This document shows, one piece after another, positions 21,080 through 30,266 of a DNA stretch of 64,000 nt. The notes under the pieces were generated by a model. The model ran no database searches, was not told the DNA's origin, and saw only the letters and a list, made by a program, of their open reading frames with translations. This DNA comes from Legionella jordanis (lineage in GTDB: Bacteria; Pseudomonadota; Gammaproteobacteria; Legionellales; Legionellaceae). The position numbers and the translations under genes are program-made. The DNA is taken from NCBI RefSeq assembly GCF_900637635.1, contig NZ_LR134383.1:1136501-1200500 (forward strand), given 5' to 3'. Position 1 is the first letter of the stretch. The number at the start of each line of letters is the position of its first letter.

Positions 21080-21166
21080 ATGAACGATTCAGATTTACCT
21101 TCTTATTTAATGTCTTTTCCCTCAGCTTGTTCTTCCTCTTTTTGCTGCTGCTGTTGTTGCTGTTAA
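21080..21166 (+). CDS. Poly-cysteine leader peptide ORF
   Basis: A 28-codon ORF (ATG 21080, TAA 21164) whose last seven sense codons are all cysteine (TGC TGC TGC TGT TGT TGC TGT, 21143-21163). Another Cys is at position 17, and seven serines are scattered before. It is too short and odd in composition to be an ordinary protein. It sits between a promoter-like sequence and the start of a DAACS symporter, where amino-acid-sensing leader peptides lie. An AGCGGTG just before the ATG is a modest ribosome binding site, and an in-frame GTG at 21074 is an alternative start. Poly-Cys leader ORFs controlling cysteine genes are known from mycobacteria. The function here is inference from layout. Confidence 0.72.
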   Translation: MNDSDLPSYLMSFPSACSSSFCCCCCCC

Positions 21167-21205
21167 TCAAACACCCCTTTTCCTGATTTAATTGATAAGA
21201 AGGTA
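21096..21205 (+). promoter_or_regulatory. Predicted anti-SD/SD attenuator helix
   Basis: TACCTTCTTAT (21096-21106), inside the leader ORF, is the exact reverse complement of ATAAGAAGGTA (21195-21205), which contains the symporter's Shine-Dalgarno AAGAAGG. Pairing of these 11 bases would hide the ribosome binding site. The Cys codons lie in the loop between the arms. A ribosome stalled on them would let a following ribosome sit on 21096-21106 and free the symporter site. The complementarity is seen; the switch is inferred. Confidence 0.6.
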
Positions 21206-21212
21206 TTTCCAC

Positions 21213-22475
21213 ATGTGCGCTCAGCAAACTCCAGCGAAAAAAAAATGGCTTTCTCCAGCTAGCCTTTATGCGTTGATGATCCTTTTAGGTATATTTAGTG
21301 GCTATTCTGACATTCCTTTTTTAAAGGCCTCAGGTTTATTCATTGCGGATGTGTTCATTAAAATTTTTAAATGCATCAGCCTGCCCATCATTGCGTTATC
21401 CATTATTGTTACGTTGTCCAATTATCGCGCAGATGGTGCTATGAAAACAGTATGGCGTCGAGCGATGACCTATACACTAGGGACAACCTTGATTGCTGCA
21501 GCCATTAGCTGCTTATTGTACTTACTGATTCAACCGAATATGGTTGGCGTGGTAAAAGCTGGTGTGATGACTCCAAAGGCCAGTGGGTTAGGTTATTTTG
21601 AACACATAGCCAATTTAATTCCTTCCTCTATTTGGTCGCCTTTTCTTGAGCATCAAGTCATGGGGGTGTTGTTGTTGGGGATTGTTGTTGGCATCGCCAT
21701 CCGATTTATCCCTGAACCAGAAGCCCGACATACGATTACGCAATTTTTCCGTGGGGCTCACGGTTTATTTATGGTGATCACCAACTGGATCATCACGATT
21801 ATCCCCATTGGTTTATTTGGATTTATTACAACCACAGTGGTGCAGTTGCGTGGTGGTATTACTATTAAAGGGATAAGCCAATATTTGCTGATTATCGTGT
21901 TGGCCAATTTAATTCAAGGTTTAATTGTTTTACCCCTTTGGTTAAAGTCTCAAGGGATTAAGCCTTTCGCTGCCCTTAAAGGAATGATGCCTGCACTGTC
22001 GGTAGCATTTTTCTCAAAATCTTCAGTCGGGACTTTGCCGATTACCATGGAAACCGCTGAAAAAAACCTGCAGGTGAAACCCGAGGTAAGCCGATTTGTA
22101 TTGCCTCTTTGCACCAGCCTTAATATGAATGGCTGTGCTGCATTTATCTTTACCACGGTTATCTATCTCATGCAAAATCATGGGCTGGTGATTACTGTGC
22201 CCATGATGTTGTTGTGGGTGATCATTGCAACCATTGCCGCAATTGGTAATGCTGGGGTGCCCATGGGCTGCTTTTTCTTAAGTGCAAGCCTCCTTGCCAG
22301 TATGAACATTCCAATCACCTTACTAGGAATAATTCTGCCGTTTTACAGTCTCATTGATATGCTTGAAACAGCCTTAAACGTGTGGTCAGATTCCTGTGTT
22401 GCCAAAGTGGTTAATGATAAGGTTGAAAACGCAGGGCAAGTGAGCGAAAGAACTCCAGCAGTTAGCCTGTCCTAG
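21213..22475 (+). CDS. DAACS-family amino acid/dicarboxylate:cation symporter
   Basis: A 420-residue SDF/DAACS transporter (GltP/SstT/TcyP superfamily) that imports amino acids or dicarboxylates with Na+ or H+. Family landmarks are FSKSSVGTLPIT (hairpin 1), SLNMNGCAAF (helix 7), AIGNAGVPMG (hairpin 2) and DMLETALNVWSD (helix 8). Compared with GltPh, the substrate Asp394 and Asn401 are kept but Arg397, which holds acidic side chains, is Glu, and the NMDGT of helix 7 is NMNGC. Aspartate/glutamate is therefore an unlikely substrate. ATG 21213 is chosen because AAGAAGG lies 9 nt upstream. The poly-Cys leader before it suggests cysteine or cystine as cargo. Confidence 0.85.
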   Translation: MCAQQTPAKKKWLSPASLYALMILLGIFSGYSDIPFLKASGLFIADVFIKIFKCISLPIIALSIIVTLSNYRADGAMKTVWRRAMTYTLGTTLIAAAISCLLYLLIQPNMVGVVKAGVMTPKASGLGYFEHIANLIPSSIWSPFLEHQVMGVLLLGIVVGIAIRFIPEPEARHTITQFFRGAHGLFMVITNWIITIIPIGLFGFITTTVVQLRGGITIKGISQYLLIIVLANLIQGLIVLPLWLKSQGIKPFAALKGMMPALSVAFFSKSSVGTLPITMETAEKNLQVKPEVSRFVLPLCTSLNMNGCAAFIFTTVIYLMQNHGLVITVPMMLLWVIIATIAAIGNAGVPMGCFFLSASLLASMNIPITLLGIILPFYSLIDMLETALNVWSDSCVAKVVNDKVENAGQVSERTPAVSLS

Positions 22476-22503
22476 GGTTAAAAACCAGAACAGCTGAATT
22501 TGC

Positions 22504-22527
22504 CGAAGGCATTTTACAATGCCTTCG
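22504..22527. terminator. Bidirectional terminator-like hairpin
   Basis: The 10-bp stem CGAAGGCATT/AATGCCTTCG with loop TTAC lies between the convergent symporter and dapE genes. No clean T-run follows, though T-rich sequence does (GTTTCCTGTTTATT on the plus strand). Confidence 0.5.
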
Positions 22528-22560
22528 CAGTTTCCTGTTTATTCGGCCGAAGCCTGTCAA

Positions 22561-23694
22561 TTACATTAAAATTTGGACGGCAATTTTATAATAGATGCTT
22601 TCCAGGGCTTCTAAATCGGTGAATGATACACATTCATTAATCTGATGGATGCTGGCATTAATAGGTCCGAGCTCAATGACTTCCACGCCATAAGGTGCAA
22701 TAAACCGACCATCTGATGTCCCGCCGCTGGTGGATAATTCCGGCGTTTTATCAGTAACTTGCTGAATGGCTTTAATGGAACTCTCGAGCAATGTTCCATG
22801 AGCTGTTAAGAAAGGCTGCCCATTCAATCGCCACACAATTTTCGGGTTAAGATCATGTGCATGAAAACAATCCTCAACTGCCTGTTTTAACGCTTCAGCG
22901 GTCTGTTCCGTGGAAAAACGAAAATTAAAATGGATTATTAATTCACCAGGAATAATATTGTCCCCTTGGCCGCCCGCTTTTACCTGGGTAACCTGAAAAG
23001 TAGTTGGTGGGAAGTGGGCATTGCCTTGATCCCATTCCCTGGTAGTTAAATCAGCCAAAGCAGGACTAATTTTGTGAATCGGATTTTCAGCCAAATGTGG
23101 ATAGGCAACATGACCTTGTTTGCCTTGTAAGCTTAATTTCCCTGTCAGCGAACCACGGCGACCAATTTTAATCACATCACCTATCTCTTTGGAGCTTGAG
23201 GGTTCACCAATGATGCAATAATCAGGTTTAATACCCAATTTTTGGAGTTCAGCCATTACATAAGGGGTACCCAGATCAAAATCATCCCCTTCTTCTCCAC
23301 TGGTAATAAGAAAACCTAAGCTTCCATTTATGGAGGGATGATGATCGATAAAATCTTTAGCCATCTTCATCATGCAGGCTAAGCTCCCTTTCATATCAGC
23401 AGTGCCACGGCCATACAGAAGACCCTCTTTTTCAGTTAATTCGAAAGGAGGGGAGTTCCATTTAGATAGATCACCCGCAGCGACTACGTCGGTGTGTCCT
23501 GCAAACAACAAGAGAGGGGCCTGATTGCCATAAACGGCAAAAAAATTATTGACGGGGGGATTGTTGAATCGCTGGCAGCGAAAACCAAGCGACTCAAAAA
23601 AAGCAATCATGTATTCTTGACACCCCGCATCTTGAGGGGTCACGGAGGGAAAGGAAACCAGCTGTTCAACAATGGCTTTTAAATGGCTATCCAT
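22561..23694 (-). CDS. dapE: Succinyl-diaminopimelate desuccinylase
   Basis: A 377-residue M20-family zinc hydrolase that removes succinate from N-succinyl-L,L-diaminopimelate in the lysine and meso-DAP pathway. Metal ligands appear in [20 protein letters not shown] (bridging Asp), SGEEGD (catalytic Glu-Glu) and a C-terminal ASIHQINE histidine. The [11 protein letters not shown] stretch is diagnostic for DapE within the family. The start codon abuts the dapD stop, so dapD-dapE form an operon. Confidence 0.95.
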   Translation of the reverse strand: MDSHLKAIVEQLVSFPSVTPQDAGCQEYMIAFFESLGFRCQRFNNPPVNNFFAVYGNQAPLLLFAGHTDVVAAGDLSKWNSPPFELTEKEGLLYGRGTADMKGSLACMMKMAKDFIDHHPSINGSLGFLITSGEEGDDFDLGTPYVMAELQKLGIKPDYCIIGEPSSSKEIGDVIKIGRRGSLTGKLSLQGKQGHVAYPHLAENPIHKISPALADLTTREWDQGNAHFPPTTFQVTQVKAGGQGDNIIPGELIIHFNFRFSTEQTAEALKQAVEDCFHAHDLNPKIVWRLNGQPFLTAHGTLLESSIKAIQQVTDKTPELSTSGGTSDGRFIAPYGVEVIELGPINASIHQINECVSFTDLEALESIYYKIAVQILM

Positions 23695-24518
23695 TATTTT
23701 ATATCTCGTAATAATTCATTGATGCTCACTTTTGCTCGCGTTTTTTCATCGACTTGTTTAACGATTACTGCACAGTAAAGGCTGTAGCGGCCATCTTCAC
23801 TAGGTAAATTACCAGGAACAACGACTGAGCCGGCAGGAATTCGGCCATAGGTGATGCTGCCTGTCAACCGATTGTAAATTTTGGTGCTTTGTCCTAAATA
23901 TACGCCCATTGATAATACTGAGCCTCGCTCAACGATGACGCCTTCGACTACCTCAGAACGTGCACCAATAAAGCAATTGTCTTCAATGATTGTGGGGTTG
24001 GCTTGTAAAGGCTCGAGCACACCCCCAATGCCTGCGCCACCGGATAAATGAACGTTTTTACCGATTTGAGCACAGGAACCTACTGTTGCCCAAGTATCCA
24101 CCATAACGCCTTCATCTATGTAGGCGCCCACATTGACATAAGAAGGCATCAAAACCGTGTTTTTGCCAATAAAAGCCCCTCGGCGAACCATGGCATGCGG
24201 TACCACGCGAACACCGCTTTCTTGAAATTCTTCAAGGGAGTAGTGTTGATATTTCAGAGGAACTTTGTCATAAAATTTGCTAAATCCGCTGTCGATCACT
24301 TCATTCGATTTAAGTCGAAATGATAAAAGAACTGCTTTTTTAATCCATTGATGCACGACCCACTCACCGTTCATGTATTCAGCGACACGAAGATGTCCTT
24401 GATCTAAACCGTTTAAAACGTCTTCAATTGCCTCAAAAATTTCTTTTGGGGCTGTTTGCGCGGTTAATTCTTGCCGCTGTTCAAAACCTAGTTCAATAGT
24501 GGATTGTAATGAATTCAT
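23694..24518 (-). CDS. dapD: Tetrahydrodipicolinate N-succinyltransferase
   Basis: A 274-residue DapD, the step before DapE, using succinyl-CoA. The left-handed beta-helix hexapeptides are visible (for example [40 protein letters not shown]). The N-terminal helical domain is complete and the length equals the usual 274. It is upstream of dapE with a one-base overlap. Confidence 0.96.
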   Translation of the reverse strand: MNSLQSTIELGFEQRQELTAQTAPKEIFEAIEDVLNGLDQGHLRVAEYMNGEWVVHQWIKKAVLLSFRLKSNEVIDSGFSKFYDKVPLKYQHYSLEEFQESGVRVVPHAMVRRGAFIGKNTVLMPSYVNVGAYIDEGVMVDTWATVGSCAQIGKNVHLSGGAGIGGVLEPLQANPTIIEDNCFIGARSEVVEGVIVERGSVLSMGVYLGQSTKIYNRLTGSITYGRIPAGSVVVPGNLPSEDGRYSLYCAVIVKQVDEKTRAKVSINELLRDIK

Positions 24519-24654
24519 AATGTATAGCCTGAAAGGGATGGCAAATTAGTATAACGAATGAAAAGCTTTATATAAATGAGAAGTTGGCAATCTCGGTTTT
24601 CAGCAAAGAGGATAGGGAGTATACTGCATTCCATTTTCATTGATTGAGCTTCTT

Positions 24655-25662
24655 ATGCGTTTGTTAATTACCGGGGCTGCAGGATTTATTGGCTATCATT
24701 TAGCAAAGTTGCGCTTGGAGCGCGGTGATACGGTGATAGGCATTGATAATCTGAATGAATATTACGACGTGCGTCTAAAACAAGCACGCTTGGAGTTATT
24801 GCAAACTCATTCAAACTTTCATTTTTACCAAGCTGATATTGTCAATGAACAACAAATACAGGAAATCTTTTTACAATGGAAACCGCAGCGTGTGGTGAAT
24901 TTGGCCGCTCAGGCGGGGGTGCGCTATTCTTTAACTCATCCTCAGCTGTACGTACAATCCAATCTGGTGGGGTTTGGACATATCATTGAAGCTTGCCGAC
25001 AGCACCATGTTGAACATTTGATTTACGCATCAACCAGCTCCGTGTATGGGGCTAATGAAGCTCAACCCTACAAGGAAAGTGAAAGTGCGAATCATCCATT
25101 AACCATCTACGCTGCTACAAAACGAGCGAATGAGTTGATTGCCCACTCCTATTCGCATTTATACCAATTGCCCACCACTGCATTGCGTTTTTTTACTGTG
25201 TATGGTCCTTGGGGAAGGCCAGATATGGCATTCTTTTCTTTTACTCGCGACATACTCGCTGGCAAAGCCATTAAAGTGTATAACCATGGTCAGATGCAGC
25301 GAGATTTCACCTACATTGATGACATTGTTAATGGAGTTTCTTTAGCCATTGATAAAGTTGCTGAACCCGATATGGATTGGTTGGGTGATAATCCCAATCC
25401 TGCAAGCAGCTATGCTCCTTTTAAAGTCTACAACATTGGATATGGAAACCCCGTAAACCTCCTGGATTATATTGCCGCTATTGAAAAAGCCACAGGCAAG
25501 CCGGCTATTAAAGAATTCGTATCTATGCAAGCAGGAGATGTTGTCTCAACTCATGCCAGCACGGAGCGTTTGCAAAATGAATTAGGCTATTTGCCGACAA
25601 TCGGATTCGAAGAAGGGGTGGAACGTTTCGTGCGTTGGTATATGGAGTTTTACCATCAATAA
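24655..25662 (+). CDS. UDP-glucuronate/GlcNAc 4-epimerase-type NDP-sugar epimerase
   Basis: A 335-residue extended SDR. MRLLITGAAGFIGYHLAKL has the GxxGxxG NAD site. The catalytic Tyr and Lys are in YAATKRANEL. RFFTVYGPWGRPDMA and RDFTYIDDIVNGV are typical of UDP-glucuronate 4-epimerases (CapI/LspL type) that supply galacturonic acid for surface polysaccharide. ATG 24655 puts the Rossmann strand at residue 2, and an upstream TTG (24640) is less likely. Exact substrate is not certain. Confidence 0.86.
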   Translation: MRLLITGAAGFIGYHLAKLRLERGDTVIGIDNLNEYYDVRLKQARLELLQTHSNFHFYQADIVNEQQIQEIFLQWKPQRVVNLAAQAGVRYSLTHPQLYVQSNLVGFGHIIEACRQHHVEHLIYASTSSVYGANEAQPYKESESANHPLTIYAATKRANELIAHSYSHLYQLPTTALRFFTVYGPWGRPDMAFFSFTRDILAGKAIKVYNHGQMQRDFTYIDDIVNGVSLAIDKVAEPDMDWLGDNPNPASSYAPFKVYNIGYGNPVNLLDYIAAIEKATGKPAIKEFVSMQAGDVVSTHASTERLQNELGYLPTIGFEEGVERFVRWYMEFYHQ

Positions 25663-25690
25663 CCTTGTATGAAGAGTATTTGCAAATTGC

Positions 25691-25711
25691 CTTGGCTCAT
25701 GCAGAGCCAAG
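25691..25711. terminator. Hairpin between convergent genes
   Basis: CTTGGCTC-ATGCA-GAGCCAAG, an 8-bp perfect stem 28 nt after the epimerase stop and overlapping the stop end of the convergent acyltransferase. T-rich sequence follows on the plus strand. Confidence 0.4.
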
Positions 25712-26614
25712 CGGTTCTTTCATATGGGCAATCAGATGATCCTTTTCTTCCCAGCTGCGATTTAACCAATTTCTGAATTCTTCTTGCGTGTCCTGATTTT
25801 CTAATAGGGAATTTCCTATAAATTGCTTGGGAATGGGCAACTGTCTTATATGCACTTTAATGACATCCATTCTGCGACACAAAAAATCCCAAAGGGAGTG
25901 ATTTGCATTTGAATAGATGATGGTGACATCAAGAATGCTGTTGAATTGTTGCCCCATAGCGCCGATGACAAAGCTAATCCCACCCGCTTTGGGCTTTAAC
26001 AGAAAGCTGTAGGGGGATTGTTGTTGATGCTTTTTATGCGCACTAAAACGTGTGCCTTCGATGAAGCTCATGACTGTCGCAGGCGTTTGTCTAAATAACT
26101 CAATGGCTTTTTTAGTGGCCAATAGATCCTTTCCCTTTTTGTGTGGCTTTTTTGCTAGATAGTCTTTGGAGTAGCGTTTCATAAAAGGACAACCCATAGC
26201 CCACCAGGCAAAACCCAAAAGAGGGACCCATTTTAATTGATCTTTGATGAAAAACTTCAAAACTGGAATTTTTCGGTTAAATAGACGTTGTAAAACAACA
26301 ATATCTAACCAACTTTGATGATTGGCGATGATTAAATACCAGTTTTGTCTGCTCAAATTCTCAAGCCCTTTGACCTCCCAACGAGTCCTCTGGGTGCGAT
26401 TGATGTAGGCATTGTTTGCCGAGTTCCAGCAGCTGGCGACCACATCAACCATTCTGGTGCAGAATAATCTCCAACGCTGATTCGGGAAAAGTTTCATAAT
26501 CCCAAGCAGGAGAATGGGTACAAACCCGAGAAAAGTTGAAAATACAAGTACACAAATAGCCAGAATACCGTGATGCTGGCCTCCTTTGCGTTTCAGTTTC
26601 TTGAATGTTTCCAT
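25697..26614 (-). CDS. PlsC-family lysophospholipid acyltransferase (YihG-like)
   Basis: A 305-residue membrane-bound glycerolipid acyltransferase. IANHQSWLDIVVL provides the HX4D catalytic motif and FIEGTRFS the substrate-binding block. One or two membrane segments precede them (ILAICVLVFSTFLGFVPILLL). The length fits the YihG/LCLAT-type acyltransferases, which add acyl chains to lysophospholipids. I start at ATG 26614 because the longer reading (26677) overlaps metB and adds an atypical N-terminus. Confidence 0.85.
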   Translation of the reverse strand: METFKKLKRKGGQHHGILAICVLVFSTFLGFVPILLLGIMKLFPNQRWRLFCTRMVDVVASCWNSANNAYINRTQRTRWEVKGLENLSRQNWYLIIANHQSWLDIVVLQRLFNRKIPVLKFFIKDQLKWVPLLGFAWWAMGCPFMKRYSKDYLAKKPHKKGKDLLATKKAIELFRQTPATVMSFIEGTRFSAHKKHQQQSPYSFLLKPKAGGISFVIGAMGQQFNSILDVTIIYSNANHSLWDFLCRRMDVIKVHIRQLPIPKQFIGNSLLENQDTQEEFRNWLNRSWEEKDHLIAHMKEPLGSA

Positions 26615-26670
26615 AGCAGCAAGTTGAAATCTAACAAATTGTTTGAGCTTATACTCCAAACAGGGATAAT

Positions 26671-27828
26671 TTAGCAAGCGCTCAAGGCATTTTGCAAATC
26701 TGCAATTAAATCCTCGATGTGTTCAATCCCCACGGATAATCGGACAAAACCATCCTCAATGCCTAGAGTTTTTCTGGTCTCTGGGGGTATGGAGGCGTGT
26801 GTCATAATTGCTGGATGTTCAATGAGACTTTCCACCCCTCCCAAGCTTTCGGCAAGGGTAAATAATTCACAGCGTGATAAGAATCGTTTTGCGGTTTCCA
26901 AATCACCCTTAATCACCATGGAAATCATGCCGCCAAAGGCATTCATTTGTTCTCTGGCTAAGTTATATTGGGGATGGCTTGGCAATCCCGGATAGATGAC
27001 ATGGGAAACTTTAGGATGTTTTTCCAGCCAGCTTGCCAGTTCCTGAGCATTTTCACAGTGCCTCTCCATTCTTAAAGACAAGGTTTTTAAACTTCTTAGT
27101 ACAAGGAAACTATCAAATGGTCCCGCGACTGCACCACAAGAATTTTGCAAAAAACCGAGCTGGTCACCCAAATCAGGGTTGTCCCCGACCACAACAATGC
27201 CGCCAATCACGTCAGAATGGCCATTTAAATATTTTGTTGCTGAGTGCAAAACGGCATCAAAGCCAAGCTCCAAAGGGCGCTGAATCCAGGGGGTGGCAAA
27301 GGTATTGTCGGCAACTGAAAGAATTTTATGGCGTTTGGCAAGAGCTGCGATTTCTCGCAGATTGGCCAATTTCAGCATGGGGTTTGAAGGGGTTTCTACC
27401 CAAATCATACGCGTTTCAGAACGGATCGCTTGTTCGATGTTGTTGATGTCCGTCATATCCACGAATGAAAAAGATAATTTGGATGTGCGGGTTTTAACCT
27501 TGTCAAATAAACGAAAAGTCCCGCCGTATAGATCATCACTGGCAATGATGTGAGCACCGCTGTCTAATAAATCAACAACTGTATTAATGGCTGCCATTCC
27601 AGAAGCAAATGCAAATCCGCGTTGTCCTGATTCGAGACTTGCCAGGCAATCTTCGTAAGCTTTTCTTGTTGGGTTTTGAGTTCGGGAATATTCATAGCCT
27701 TGATGTACTCCCGGGGCAATTTGATAATAAGTTGAGGTAGCATAAATGGGAGTCATGACGGCACCAGTGCTGGGATCAGGTTCTTGTCCTGCATGAATGG
27801 CACGCGTATCAAAGTGATTTTTATCCAT
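26671..27828 (-). CDS. metB: Cystathionine gamma-synthase/lyase-type PLP enzyme
   Basis: A 385-residue member of the Cys/Met metabolism PLP family. It begins with HFDTRAIHAGQEPDP. The PLP lysine is in HSATKYLNGHSDVIGG, and VADNTFATPWIQRPLELG precedes it. The closing RLSVGIEHIEDLIADL is standard. The pattern matches cystathionine gamma-synthase (MetB), but gamma-lyases are very similar, so direction (making cystathionine or cysteine) is not settled by sequence. It precedes the acyltransferase on the same strand. Confidence 0.88.
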   Translation of the reverse strand: MDKNHFDTRAIHAGQEPDPSTGAVMTPIYATSTYYQIAPGVHQGYEYSRTQNPTRKAYEDCLASLESGQRGFAFASGMAAINTVVDLLDSGAHIIASDDLYGGTFRLFDKVKTRTSKLSFSFVDMTDINNIEQAIRSETRMIWVETPSNPMLKLANLREIAALAKRHKILSVADNTFATPWIQRPLELGFDAVLHSATKYLNGHSDVIGGIVVVGDNPDLGDQLGFLQNSCGAVAGPFDSFLVLRSLKTLSLRMERHCENAQELASWLEKHPKVSHVIYPGLPSHPQYNLAREQMNAFGGMISMVIKGDLETAKRFLSRCELFTLAESLGGVESLIEHPAIMTHASIPPETRKTLGIEDGFVRLSVGIEHIEDLIADLQNALSAC

Positions 27829-27959
27829 TGCTATTCCTTGTTCGTTCAGCCGGCAAAATATACGAGAGCAGTATATACTAATTTAGTGAATGCTTATTAA
27901 TTTTAATCATGTTTTTCTAAATATGACGCTATAAGTTGAGTTACTCTAGTGAGGGATGA

Positions 27960-30266
27960 ATGCCAAGGCAAGATCTAAATTACGAAAAAGTTGCCTCTGC
28001 AGCAGAGTCTGTAAAACAGCAGGGGAAGGAACCCTCTCTAACCAATATTTGCGAAGAGCTAGGGATTCTGTCTCTTACCCCAGAGTTGTCTTCGCTTCTT
28101 GAGAAATGGTATAGCAGCCAGCCGGAATTCCAACGTTCCATCAAAGCTCCCCTATCTGAAAACATTCAAATAGAAACGAGCGAAATTCTGGAAAAAAACA
28201 TCGAACTTGAGAAATCACTTTCTCTTTTGCGCGCAACTTTGGAATCGACAGCCGATGGTATTATGATGGTCAATGGCAAAGGTCAGGTGGTGGATTGGAA
28301 TCAAAAATTCGTTGAAATGTGGCGGATTCCATCTTATATGCTTGAATCAGGGACCGAAAGCATTGGTTTTGAGTATATTCTGGATCAGCTCAGCAACCCT
28401 GCAGCAGTTATTGCTGATGTGCAATATCTCTATGAGAATCCTGAATGGGAAGGTGAACTGCTTCTGTTGCATTTTAAAGACGGGCGAATTTTTGAACGTT
28501 ATACAAAACCTCAGCGGGTTGGATCGGAAATTGTAGGGCGAGTCTACAGCTTTCGCGATGTAACGCAAAAAATGATGTCTGATGATGAACTTCGTATCCG
28601 GGAACGAGCCATTGAAGCGAGTACCCATGCTGTGGTAATCATTGATATCACCCGGGTTAATCAACCCATTATTTATGTGAATAAAGCATTTGAGCGAATC
28701 ACAGGCTATACCGAAAAACAAGCCCTCGGACAAAATCTTTCTCAAATTACTGGCAGTAAAATTGATCAGGTCAATCAAAAACGCCTCGATTTAGCCATTC
28801 GCGAAGAGCGCGAAGAAACAGTTGAACTTGAATGTTATCGCCGTAATGGCGAATTGTATTGGTCTGAATTGAGCGTTGCCCCTGTGCGGGATTCTTTTGG
28901 CAAAAACAGGCATTTTGTCTGCATTATCAATGACATCACGCAACGGCGCGAAATGGAAAAACAACTGGTCAGACAAGCAACCCATGACTCGCTCACAGAG
29001 CTTCCGAATCGGGTTCTATTGATGGACAGGGTTGAACAAGCCATTTTGCAAGCCAAGAAAAAGAAATGCATTTTGGCCTTTCTGTTTTTGGATTTGGACC
29101 GGTTTAAAATGACCAATGATACCTTAGGGCATAGTATTGGAGATAAGCTTCTCCAAGCTGTATCCAATCGTTTGCTGATTGCCACCAATGATTTTGATAC
29201 CGTCGCCCGATTGGGAGGCGATGAGTTCGTGGTTTTACTGCCCGAACTCCATAGTGAAGTCCAAGCCGAACAAATGGCGCAAGAAATCCTGCATTTACTT
29301 GAAAAACCTTTCCAGATAGACCAACACAGTTTAAAAATTACCGGAAGTATCGGGATTAGCTATTATCCCAAGGATGGGAAAGATTATGAATCATTAATGA
29401 AAGCGGCCGATTTATCAATGTATCACGCCAAAGACAGCGGCCGAAACAGCTATCGCGTTTATGAGCCTGAAATGAATAGGCGCGTTATTAACCACATGCA
29501 GTTGGATAATGCCTTGCGCGATGCCATGAAAAAGAATGAACTGTATTTGGTTTATCAACCTTTAATTGATTTAAAAAAACAGGAAATTGTTGGTTTTGAA
29601 GCTTTGTTGCGCTGGAAAAGTCATTTGTTGGGGCAGGTTTCCCCCGCTGAATTCATCGGTATGGCTGAGGAAAACGGCTTAATTATTGATATTGGTAGAT
29701 GGGTTCTGGAGCAAGCTTGTACTCAAACTTTAAAATGGCATCAGCAAGGCTATAAAGACTTAAGCATTGCGGTAAATATTTCAGGCCGTCAATTCCGGCA
29801 AAGCCGCTTGCCCGATGTCATCAGTGATGTACTAAAACAAACAGGTTTGGCCCCCAAATACCTTGAGCTTGAATTAACAGAAAGTTTATTGGTCGATGAC
29901 ATTGAGCATGCAGTCGAAACCATGTATCAGTTAAAGGATATGGGAATGAAACTGGTTATTGATGATTTTGGCACAGGCTATTCCAGTTTGTCTTATCTGA
30001 AGCAATTTCCAGTCGATAAATTGAAAATTGATCGCTCATTCATCACCGAGCTGGTCAATCGCGACAATGATGCAGCCATAGCCAGGGCGATTATCAATTT
30101 GGGTCACAGCCTCAATCTTGAGGTTCTTGCAGAGGGTGTGGAAACGGAGTTGCAGAAGGATTTCATAGTAAATCATGGTTGTGACTATGCTCAAGGTTAT
30201 TACTTTAAAAAACCAGGTACCCCGGAAGCTTTGGAGGATTTTTTAAAGCATTATCCCCACTGTTAA
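27960..30266 (+). CDS. KfrA_N-like, PAS-PAS-GGDEF-EAL cyclic-di-GMP protein
   Basis: A 768-residue cytoplasmic signalling protein. Residues 1-60 resemble the KfrA N-terminal DNA-binding module (helical, LNYEKVASAAESV...EPSLTNICEELGI). Two PAS domains follow (about 85-200 and 215-330). The GGDEF domain (340-500) has an intact GGDEF (419-423). The EAL domain (520-760) has FEALLRW, NISGRQF, LELTES and DDFGTGYSSLSYL, so diguanylate cyclase and phosphodiesterase activities are both possible. The cyclase product-inhibition RxxD site is altered (NDFD). No membrane segment is present. It is monocistronic with GAGGGA before the ATG. Confidence 0.9.
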   Translation: MPRQDLNYEKVASAAESVKQQGKEPSLTNICEELGILSLTPELSSLLEKWYSSQPEFQRSIKAPLSENIQIETSEILEKNIELEKSLSLLRATLESTADGIMMVNGKGQVVDWNQKFVEMWRIPSYMLESGTESIGFEYILDQLSNPAAVIADVQYLYENPEWEGELLLLHFKDGRIFERYTKPQRVGSEIVGRVYSFRDVTQKMMSDDELRIRERAIEASTHAVVIIDITRVNQPIIYVNKAFERITGYTEKQALGQNLSQITGSKIDQVNQKRLDLAIREEREETVELECYRRNGELYWSELSVAPVRDSFGKNRHFVCIINDITQRREMEKQLVRQATHDSLTELPNRVLLMDRVEQAILQAKKKKCILAFLFLDLDRFKMTNDTLGHSIGDKLLQAVSNRLLIATNDFDTVARLGGDEFVVLLPELHSEVQAEQMAQEILHLLEKPFQIDQHSLKITGSIGISYYPKDGKDYESLMKAADLSMYHAKDSGRNSYRVYEPEMNRRVINHMQLDNALRDAMKKNELYLVYQPLIDLKKQEIVGFEALLRWKSHLLGQVSPAEFIGMAEENGLIIDIGRWVLEQACTQTLKWHQQGYKDLSIAVNISGRQFRQSRLPDVISDVLKQTGLAPKYLELELTESLLVDDIEHAVETMYQLKDMGMKLVIDDFGTGYSSLSYLKQFPVDKLKIDRSFITELVNRDNDAAIARAIINLGHSLNLEVLAEGVETELQKDFIVNHGCDYAQGYYFKKPGTPEALEDFLKHYPHC

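Noticed and set aside
21128-21163. TGC/TGT triplet run as a simple-sequence repeat
   Set aside because: The codons alternate TGC and TGT and are in frame with an ATG and a stop; an ORF with a function explains it better than slippage alone.
27033-27553. Plus-strand ORFs of 86-137 codons over metB
   Set aside because: Antisense shadows of the conserved PLP enzyme.
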